Positions 1-4,964 of a DNA stretch of 11,907 nt are shown in pieces; position 1 is the stretch's first letter, and each line of letters starts with the position of its first letter. The position numbers were made by a program, and so were the translations under genes. This DNA is from Opitutia bacterium (lineage in GTDB: Bacteria > Verrucomicrobiota > Verrucomicrobiia > Opitutales > Seribacteraceae): positions 1 to 11,907 of the forward strand of contig JABHOU010000631.1 of the NCBI GenBank assembly GCA_018695085.1. The letters run 5' to 3'. The notes under the pieces were generated by a model. It saw only the letters and a list, made by a program, of their open reading frames with translations. It searched no databases and was not told where the DNA came from.

Positions 1-932
1 CGGACTGGGCTAGGCGTCGTAAGGAAATCCGCGAGGATTGGATGAGTTTGATGGGACCGTGGCCGAAATTGATCACAAACCCCGTCGTCCGGACGATCGA
101 GGAAACGCGCCGCGAAAATTTCCTACAGATCAAAATTCGATTCAAATGGACGCCGACCGAACACACCACTGGGTATCTGCTCATTCCCGATGGCAAAGGC
201 AGGCGACCCGCCGCAGTCACGGTCTACTACGAACCGGAAACTGCCATCGGCTTGGGTAAAAGCCGGCATCGCGATTTTGCGCTCCAGTTGGCTCGTCGTG
301 GCTTTGTCACTCTCTCCATCGGCACCACCGTCACGACCCAAAACCGCACCTACGCCATCCATTACCCATCCATCGAGAAAGCCACTGTCCAGCCCCTCTC
401 GATGCTCGCTTATGCTGCGGCCAACGCTTGGCATCTCCTGGCCCGGCGACCCGAGGTGGATGCCGAGCGCATCGGTATTCTAGGCCATTCCTATGGTGGC
501 AAGTGGGCGATGTTCGCCTCTTGCCTGTTCGAGCGCTTCGCCTGCGCCGCCTGGTCCGATCCCGGCATCGTCTTCGATACTCGCCCAAGCATTAATTACT
601 GGGAACCGTGGTATCTCGGGTGGCATCTCCGACCATGGCGTAAGCGTGGTGTCCCTACCTCGTCGAATCCCGCCCGTGGGCTATACCCCCGCCTGCTTAA
701 GGAAGGGCGCGACCTCCACGAATTGCATGCCCTTATGGCTCCCCGTCCCTTTCTCGTCAGCGGTGGTTCGGAGGATTCTCCTCCTCGATGGTCGCCCCTC
801 AATCACAGCATTGCCGTGTGCAAGCTTCTTGGATTGGACAACCGGGTGGCCATGACGAATCGCCCGGAGCATTCCCCCGACGCGGCCAGCAACGCCGCAA
901 TCTACGATTTTTTCGAACATTTCCTGAAGTAG
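1..932 (+). CDS. Alpha/beta-hydrolase, acetyl-xylan-esterase/dienelactone-hydrolase-like (5' end outside window)
   Basis: Serine hydrolase of the alpha/beta-fold, probably an esterase or related hydrolase; substrate unknown. The first ATG in frame is at 42, but the frame (codons starting at base 3) is open to the left edge and reads as plausible protein before that ATG (WARRRKEIREDWMSLMGPWP), so the true start probably lies outside. Counting from the ATG at 42: nucleophile-elbow motif GHSYGGK with Ser150 (codon 489-491), candidate acid Asp245 in SGGSEDSPP, and candidate His277 in RPEHSPD, giving a complete triad in the normal order. A strand-rich N-terminal part (GYLLIPDGKGRRPAAVTVYY) is typical of these families. 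No lid or second domain is visible. GC content by eye is about 57-58%, against about 47% in the receptor gene downstream. The family call is from motifs; distinguishing Abhydrolase_7, AXE1 and DLH would need a profile search. Confidence 0.85.
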   Translation, partial: DWARRRKEIREDWMSLMGPWPKLITNPVVRTIEETRRENFLQIKIRFKWTPTEHTTGYLLIPDGKGRRPAAVTVYYEPETAIGLGKSRHRDFALQLARRGFVTLSIGTTVTTQNRTYAIHYPSIEKATVQPLSMLAYAAANAWHLLARRPEVDAERIGILGHSYGGKWAMFASCLFERFACAAWSDPGIVFDTRPSINYWEPWYLGWHLRPWRKRGVPTSSNPARGLYPRLLKEGRDLHELHALMAPRPFLVSGGSEDSPPRWSPLNHSIAVCKLLGLDNRVAMTNRPEHSPDAASNAAIYDFFEHFLK

Positions 933-948
933 TTCTCAGGAAGTTTTT
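919..948 (+). terminator. Intrinsic terminator overlapping the hydrolase stop codon
   Basis: The inverted repeat TTCCTGA (921-927) and TCAGGAA (936-942) has an 8-nt loop containing the end of the stop codon. One GU and one AT pair extend it outward to 919 and 944, and a T run follows to 948. The stem is only moderately GC-rich, so termination may be incomplete. A second weak repeat, GTTTTT/AAAAAC, lies at 943-958. Confidence 0.5.
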
Positions 949-1037
949 CATTAAAAACGAAATCGAATAAAAAACTAAGTCATATAAAATACAGACTAAG
1001 TCCACCCAGCTTTAGCTAACTATACCTTCCTCTTTTA

Positions 1038-1172
1038 ATGAAAAAAAGAACTTACGATAGCTACGATACGGCGCTTGCAATGACTCTAGCTCAAGCCGTC
1101 CAGCCGGATGACGAGGCAGAGGGCGAATCCGACTGGAGTACCGGCAAACCCGTACGCCGACCCAAGGAATAG
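1038..1172 (+). CDS. Possible small protein, 44 aa, unknown
   Basis: An ATG-started frame encodes MKKRTYDSYDTALAMTLAQA, then an acidic stretch (PDDEAEGESD) and a basic tail (KPVRRPKE), ending in TAG. The charged, non-repetitive composition with no hydrophobic segment reads like a small soluble protein and not like random translation. No Shine-Dalgarno sequence is visible; the bases before the ATG are pyrimidine-rich (TTCCTCTTTTA). It lies 105 bp after the hydrolase and about 100 bp before the next gene. I recognise no family. It could equally be a chance ORF; conservation in relatives would decide. Confidence 0.3.
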   Translation: MKKRTYDSYDTALAMTLAQAVQPDDEAEGESDWSTGKPVRRPKE

Positions 1173-1275
1173 GATTCGCCCCCCGCAACAGGCCGGCTAG
1201 CCGGGCGTCAGCGTGATTGTGTTCCGGGCGGTCATCGGGATTGACTTGGCAGTGTTTTTTATAATTTAATGAATT

Positions 1276-1671
1276 GTGAAAATTTATGGGAAAGGATATG
1301 GGTGGAGAAGTTTCATCATGGTGGTAGTCATATTTGTTGCTTTAGACGTTAAAGAAGCACTTGAGGAGAAGGAGGAATTTGATCGCGTGAAAGATAGATA
1401 TCCTCCCATCAATCAGTCGTCTTCAGAAACGATTGATTTGGACTACAATGAAACCCTCGCTAAGATCATCGCTAAGGCGATTGATATGGGTACGCTTCAA
1501 AAACGAAGTAAAGCAGGTGAAGAGTTTTCCTATGCTCCTGTGGAGCAAATTCCCTATACAGGCTGGACAAAGCGAATGTACGATGATGGGAAGCTCGGAG
1601 ATTTGAAGCAATACAAGGATGGCAAGTGGTATTCGTTCAATGCCTCCATGAACACTTGGACCGCAAACTAG
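1276..1671 (+). CDS. Small membrane-anchored or secreted protein with a MORN/YwqK-like motif
   Basis: 131-aa protein with a GTG start; no good ATG lies upstream in frame, and Met15 (1318) is an alternative. The N-terminus is short and basic, followed by a hydrophobic stretch around residues 14-24 (IMVVVIFVALDV), suggesting a signal anchor. A charged region (EALEEKEEFDRVKDRYPP) follows. The C-terminal third, PYTGWTKRMYDDGKLGDL then QYKDGKW, resembles one 'YTGW-k-MY-nGk-----QYKDGK' unit of MORN-variant (YwqK-type) repeat proteins, common in Verrucomicrobiota and Planctomycetota. In those proteins several units follow one another; here the frame stops about 15 residues after one, so this may be a short family member or a truncated remnant. 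No Shine-Dalgarno sequence precedes the GTG. Function unknown. Confidence 0.6.
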   Translation: MKIYGKGYGWRSFIMVVVIFVALDVKEALEEKEEFDRVKDRYPPINQSSSETIDLDYNETLAKIIAKAIDMGTLQKRSKAGEEFSYAPVEQIPYTGWTKRMYDDGKLGDLKQYKDGKWYSFNASMNTWTAN

Positions 1672-2052
1672 TACAGCGCGCTGATGAAGGAGAAGCAGGT
1701 TTTCCGCCTGCCGCCGAATCCCCCTACCCGGCCTCGGACTCGACCGCCCCCGCCTTGATTCGCTGCAGCAAATATACTTAGGCGACACCACCTTGTGGCA
1801 CAACAATTGCCCCTATATGCAAAAAATAGCGTGGGGGTATTGATGAATCATAAGAAAAAGCGCAGAGCCGCGGCCAACCCCCGCCCCCCTTGCGTTGTCA
1901 GTTCGTTGTCAGTATATTTGCCGAAACATTCAACTTTAGGGCATTTCCTTGCAGAATGAAAGATTTGAAGAAAGCGAGCGACCAGCTTGGTGGAATACCC
2001 TGAGACCCACTATATAAAGGGGAGTCCCGCTTGCTTTGCACTTTTTTCTGAC
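1672..2052. other. About 380 bp without a recognised gene
   Basis: I see no convincing gene here. Two short ATG frames (24 codons from 1684, 38 codons from 1843) have Pro/Arg-rich, unconvincing translations. GCAGG/CCTGC (1695-1699 with 1707-1711) forms a small hairpin without a T run. An 11-bp direct repeat of CGTTGTCAGT(T/A) occurs twice, head to tail, at 1893-1914. A stray TGAGACCCA (2001-2009) matches the half-site motif found before the receptor gene. The stretch lies immediately downstream of the tRNA gene in its direction of transcription. Confidence 0.5.
1893..1914. repeat. Two-copy 11-bp direct repeat CGTTGTCAGT(T/A)
   Basis: CGTTGTCAGTT is followed directly by CGTTGTCAGTA, so the copies are one helical turn apart and differ only in the last base. 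The pair lies about 140 bp beyond the 3' end of the tRNA-Arg gene. It could be a protein-binding site or a leftover of an integration event, but no integrase gene or second copy is visible in the window. Confidence 0.4.
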
Positions 2053-2127
2053 TGGTACTCCCGCAGGGAGTCGAACCCTGATCCTCGGTTCCGGAAACCG
2101 ATGTTCTATCCATTGAACTACAGGAGC
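2053..2127 (-). tRNA. tRNA-Arg, anticodon CCG
   Basis: The minus strand folds into a full cloverleaf. Acceptor GCTCCTG pairs with CGGGAGT (with GU/GT pairs), D stem GTTC/GAAC, anticodon stem TCGGT/ACCGA with loop TTCCGGA giving anticodon CCG (reads CGG, Arg), a 4-nt variable loop GGAT, and T stem CAGGG/CCCTG with loop TTCGACT. The body spans 2056-2127 with discriminator A at 2056; the genomic CCA tail is encoded at 2053-2055. The gene is intact and stands alone, with no other tRNA nearby. Confidence 0.97.
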
Positions 2128-2148
2128 AAAAAGCAGTATTCTGTTCTC

Positions 2149-2177
2149 ATATTGTTTGGAGAGTGGTTGGGGGTCAA
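2149..2177 (-). promoter_or_regulatory. Candidate promoter of the tRNA-Arg gene
   Basis: On the minus strand, TTGACC (2172-2177) and CAATAT (2149-2154) are separated by 17 bp, and the -10 ends 22 bp from the mature tRNA 5' end, a suitable distance for a short leader. The -35 is good and the -10 weak (3 of 6 consensus bases). It is back to back with the receptor control region. Confidence 0.4.
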
Positions 2178-2246
2178 TTGCTTTCCGCCGTCAGTCTTAG
2201 TAACTGATCGGTTTAGGGCTATGAATGCGCAAAATGAAAAAATAAA

Positions 2247-2261
2247 TGAGATTTATTCTCA
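2247..2261. promoter_or_regulatory. Fur-like operator 1 (TGAGA-N5-TCTCA)
   Basis: TGAGATTTATTCTCA is an inverted repeat with perfect 5-bp arms. On the other strand it reads TGAGAATAAATCTCA, close to the 7-1-7 Fur-box form TGA-AAT-N-ATT-TCA. It lies just upstream of the candidate -35. The regulator assignment is inferred from this similarity and from the downstream FecA-type receptor. Confidence 0.5.
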
Positions 2262-2268
2262 ATAAGGG

Positions 2269-2295
2269 TTGACAGAAGAATATTTGCGCTATTGA
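2269..2295 (+). promoter_or_regulatory. Candidate promoter of the TonB receptor gene
   Basis: A perfect TTGACA (2269-2274) is followed after 15 bp by TATTGA (2290-2295), a weak -10 with a short spacer. The -10 overlaps operator 2, and operator 3 lies just after the expected start site, as in a repressed promoter. The transcript would carry a leader of roughly 145 nt, mostly made of the octamer array. Confidence 0.4.
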
Positions 2296-2307
2296 GACCC
2301 AGTATCA
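2293..2307. promoter_or_regulatory. Fur-like operator 2
   Basis: TGAGACCCAGTATCA is the same 15-bp pattern as operator 1 with one arm mismatch (TATCA instead of TCTCA). It overlaps the candidate -10. Its spacing to operator 3 is 23 bp start to start, about two helical turns. Confidence 0.45.
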
Positions 2308-2315
2308 ATTGAAAA

Positions 2316-2330
2316 TGAGACCCATTCTCA
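2316..2330. promoter_or_regulatory. Fur-like operator 3
   Basis: TGAGACCCATTCTCA has perfect 5-bp arms; reversed it reads TGAGAATGGGTCTCA, which retains the TGAGAAT half typical of Fur boxes. It shares the TGAGACCCA half with operator 2 and ends 10 bp before the octamer array. Confidence 0.5.
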
Positions 2331-2340
2331 GTAGAACTCA

Positions 2341-2444
2341 AAACGAACAAACGAACAAACGAACAAACGAACAAACGAACAAACGAACAAACGAACAAAC
2401 GAACAAACGAACAAACGAACAAACGAACAAACGAACAAACGAAC
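2341..2444 (+). repeat. Octamer array: 13 perfect copies of AAACGAAC in the receptor leader
   Basis: Thirteen identical head-to-tail copies of the 8-bp unit AAACGAAC fill 104 bp and stop 4 bp before the ATG at 2449. The array occupies the Shine-Dalgarno position and contains no GGAGG-like sequence. The coding-sense strand has no T, so its RNA would contain no U and could form almost no internal structure. No start codon lies within it and an in-frame TAG (2332-2334) precedes it, so it is leader and not coding. As the unit is not a multiple of three but lies outside the coding frame, slipped-strand copy changes would alter leader length and operator-to-start distance, not the reading frame. 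Confidence 0.97.
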
Positions 2445-2448
2445 AAAT

Positions 2449-4764
2449 ATGAACAATGTAACTAAATGCTTAGGCTACTTGTCGGTAGCTGTCATTTTGG
2501 CCGGCTCCCTACATGGGCAAGATGAAAACGCTAGCGATGGAATCGATGTGCTTTCTCCATTCAACGTCATAGGAAATAAATCCGACATCTCATCCCTCCA
2601 AGGGACAGGCACGGTTTTGGATGCCTCGGATCTTGGACCGTACTTTCATACTGACGTAACTGAAATACTTCGCCAAGTGCCCGGGGTCTATGTGCGTCCG
2701 GAGGAAGGTTATGGCCTATTCCCGAATATCAGTTTGCGAGGAGTGGATCCAAACCGTTCGTCCAAGGTAACGATTATGGAGGATGGCATTCCCTCATCGC
2801 CGTCCCCGTTTTCCGATCCATCCGCTTACTATTCTCCTACTGCAGGTCGGATGGCAGGTTTTGAAATCCTCAAGGGTTCCAGTTCGCTCAAATACGGTCC
2901 GAACAATACCGGAGGTGTGATCAATTACTTGTCTACACCGATCCCGAACCAACAACTATCCCACTTGCGAGTAAGTTATGCTCAGAACAATGAACGTATA
3001 AGTCATGCATTTTCCGGAGGTAAAACTGCCGTGGGAGGTGGCACTCTTGGATACTTGGTAGAGGTGTTCGACCATCGAACTGACGGGTGGAAGTCTATCA
3101 ATGGTCTGGGCAACGCTCCCTCTTCGAATGCCCCTCTGTCGAAAACCGACGTAACTTTTAAATTAGGCTATGAGTTCGGAGATGAAAATTATCTCGAGTT
3201 CAAGGCTGGTCGCACGGATCTAGATGGTGACGTCAGTTACATCGGGTTGAGCAAGGACGATTTTGCCGCGAATCCTTATCAACGTTATCACAACACAAGA
3301 TTGGATAATATGGATTCTGATCAGACTCGCTACTACTTGCGATTTCTCAAGGAATTTTCCCCGGAGGTTAAATTAAGCACCACTGCCTTTTACAACGAAT
3401 TCAATCGGGATTGGTATAAAATCGGCAAGGTGCGTGTAAACGATAGCACGAATAATACAAATCTTTCCGGTGATGGCGTATCCACATATGAATCGGAAAA
3501 ATACGATGATGATAACGATCCTCTTACGGCTGAAATCGCTAATCCCGATTACAGTTCCCTGGAAAAATGGAAATCAATCGGAAAGGGAGCTTTCGGGAGT
3601 GCTGATCATGTAAATATGCTTCGGGGGTCCGGAGTGATGTCTGATGCAGCTATTTACGATGGAGCGGGTCAAGTTAAGTATAAGCACAACGACCGTGCTT
3701 ACGTTAACAAGGGCATCCAAGCTAATTTAGATTTTGAATTGGGGATTAACTCCTTCGATTTCGGCTTCCGTTATACGGATGACGAATACACTTACAAAGA
3801 CTACACGGAGGATACTTACAATGTTACAAATAGTGGAGGTCTAGTTTACGATTCGACGAGCGAATCTTCAAAAGGGGCAAAAAAAGATCGAATCTCAAAT
3901 GCTTGGGAATGGTACTTGGTTGATACAATGGACTTCGGTGCTTTGACGTTGACCCCTGGTCTTCGCTATACGGATGTCGAATACGAGTACAACAACAAGA
4001 AGGATTCCGTCTCAGATGTTTTGCTTGGGTTGGGGGCCACTTATGATTTCGAGACTGTTACGCTCTTTGGCGGTTTGCATCAAGGTCATGCCTTGCCTGG
4101 TTACAATGGCGCTTCCGGCACCTTGGAGGAAGAGCAGTCTCTTGGCTTGGAATTAGGAGTCCGTGGTACTGCAAATCGTTTTGGATATGAGCTAACTTTC
4201 TTCAATACAAGTATCGACGATATGATTGCTATTCCAAATGCGGGAAGTGGTTTGGGAGACGATGCCATTAATATTGGAGAGGCATCGATTCAAGGACTTG
4301 AGGCTGTTTTGGTAACGGACTTAAGTCCTGCAGGCGGGATAGGTGTTCCCATTCAGTTCTCCATCACCTTTACCGATGCCGAATTCGATTCAGCCACAAG
4401 AACCGATGGCGAAAGCCGTTACGAGGGAGGAGACGCTGGAAACGCCATTCCTTTTGTTGCCGACGTGCAATACAGTCTGCGTGGAGGTTTGGTGTTCGAT
4501 AAGTTGAGCACTTACCTGAATTACCATTGGCAGGACGATGTCTACGTAAACGCATCCAACACAGCTCCCGATAACTTTGATGCTCAAATCGAGTCTTACG
4601 GTGTTCTTGATTGGTCTGCGTTTTATCAGATCTCCAAAGGCGTAAGTCTGTTTGGCAAAGTTACTAATCTGGCAGACAAGGAATATGCTGTCAGCGATTT
4701 GCCCGATGGTCTTCGTCCAGGTGCCCCCCGCATTGCAAGCGTGGGCATGTCCTTTGATTTCTAG
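2449..4764 (+). CDS. TonB-dependent outer-membrane receptor, FecA-type
   Basis: 771-aa outer-membrane receptor importing a ligand, probably a ferric chelate, using TonB energy. A signal peptide (residues 1 to about 23, hydrophobic LSVAVILAGSLHG) precedes a 'DVLSPFNVIG' stretch at 33-42, resembling the TonB-box-like LSPF-V motif of verrucomicrobial receptors. The plug spans about 45-165: VPGVYVRPEEGYGLFPNISL from residue 77, then RGVDPNRSSKVTIMEDG, YYSPTAGRMAGFEILKGSS and GGVINY (155-160). This wording matches the FecA/COG4772 ferric dicitrate receptor group. A beta-barrel of about 600 residues follows, ending in Phe (MSFDF) as expected for BAM-dependent insertion. No N-terminal FecR-interacting signalling domain is present and no fecR/fecI lies beside it. 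The start is the first ATG after an in-frame stop; no Shine-Dalgarno sequence precedes it, only the octamer array. Three Fur-like sites suggest iron control. The ligand is inferred, not shown. Confidence 0.93.
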   Translation: MNNVTKCLGYLSVAVILAGSLHGQDENASDGIDVLSPFNVIGNKSDISSLQGTGTVLDASDLGPYFHTDVTEILRQVPGVYVRPEEGYGLFPNISLRGVDPNRSSKVTIMEDGIPSSPSPFSDPSAYYSPTAGRMAGFEILKGSSSLKYGPNNTGGVINYLSTPIPNQQLSHLRVSYAQNNERISHAFSGGKTAVGGGTLGYLVEVFDHRTDGWKSINGLGNAPSSNAPLSKTDVTFKLGYEFGDENYLEFKAGRTDLDGDVSYIGLSKDDFAANPYQRYHNTRLDNMDSDQTRYYLRFLKEFSPEVKLSTTAFYNEFNRDWYKIGKVRVNDSTNNTNLSGDGVSTYESEKYDDDNDPLTAEIANPDYSSLEKWKSIGKGAFGSADHVNMLRGSGVMSDAAIYDGAGQVKYKHNDRAYVNKGIQANLDFELGINSFDFGFRYTDDEYTYKDYTEDTYNVTNSGGLVYDSTSESSKGAKKDRISNAWEWYLVDTMDFGALTLTPGLRYTDVEYEYNNKKDSVSDVLLGLGATYDFETVTLFGGLHQGHALPGYNGASGTLEEEQSLGLELGVRGTANRFGYELTFFNTSIDDMIAIPNAGSGLGDDAINIGEASIQGLEAVLVTDLSPAGGIGVPIQFSITFTDAEFDSATRTDGESRYEGGDAGNAIPFVADVQYSLRGGLVFDKLSTYLNYHWQDDVYVNASNTAPDNFDAQIESYGVLDWSAFYQISKGVSLFGKVTNLADKEYAVSDLPDGLRPGAPRIASVGMSFDF

Positions 4765-4777
4765 TTTTGTTTGTTTT

Positions 4778-4921
4778 GGTTAACCGTTTAAAAGCGGACC
4801 AAAATTTATGGGATCTATCCCCGTGATCCATCTCTTCTCCGGTTCTAGCCGGGGAAGGGACACATTTTGACGATGGTACAAGTCAACCCGGGGAAGTGTC
4901 GGCAGGACATCGGCACTCCCC
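4778..4921 (+). other. Cluster of hairpins downstream of the receptor gene
   Basis: Three inverted repeats follow the stop codon. GGT-taa-CCG (4778-4786) pairs with CGG-ACC (4795-4800). CTTCTCCGG (4834-4842) pairs with CCGGGGAAG (4849-4857) around a TTCTAG loop and extends to 4831-4860 with one more GU pair, a 12-bp stem. GGGGaAGTG (4890-4898) pairs with CACTCCCC (4914-4921) with one bulged A and is followed by ATTTTAT. Together with the terminator at 4927 they form a heavily structured 3' tail. It could be an mRNA-stabilising 3' end, tandem terminators or an sRNA; I recognise no riboswitch or known RNA family. Confidence 0.45.
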
Positions 4922-4926
4922 ATTTT

Positions 4927-4964
4927 ATAACCCCGTCTCTTTACCGAGGCGGGGTTATTTTTTT
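4927..4964 (+). terminator. Strong intrinsic terminator after the receptor gene
   Basis: ATAACCCCG (4927-4935) pairs perfectly with CGGGGTTAT (4950-4958), and the T run continues to 4964. An inner CTC/GAG pair (4937-4939 with 4946-4948) shortens the loop. Direction is + because the T run is on the right. Its last bases overlap the stop codon of the convergent gene at 4963. Confidence 0.85.

Noticed and set aside
42..932. Complete hydrolase starting at ATG 42
   Set aside because: Upstream codons from base 3 are open and read as a plausible conserved N-terminal helix leading into LMGPWP, so the true start is probably outside the window.
1241..1265. Promoter for the 131-aa gene: TTGACT (1241-1246) and TATAAT (1260-1265)
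   Set aside because: Both hexamers are good but the spacer is only 13 bp, too short for a normal sigma-70-type promoter; left as a possible coincidence.
1684..1959. Short ATG frames at 1684 (24 codons) and 1843 (38 codons)
   Set aside because: Pro/Arg-rich or nondescript translations with no supporting signals or recognisable family.
1898..2265. Open frames on both strands across the tRNA (plus-strand frame reading YSRRESNPDPRFRKP, minus-strand frame reading MDRTSVSGTEDQGSTPC)
   Set aside because: These are translations of the tRNA-Arg gene and its complement, a well-known source of false proteins; the cloverleaf explains the sequence fully.
2341..2444. CRISPR-like array
   Set aside because: The units are contiguous 8-mers with no spacers, and no cas genes are present.
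2219..2446. Minus-strand frame with repeated FVCSFVRL units
   Set aside because: It is the translation of the octamer array read backwards; an 8-bp repeat gives an 8-residue periodic frame in all phases.
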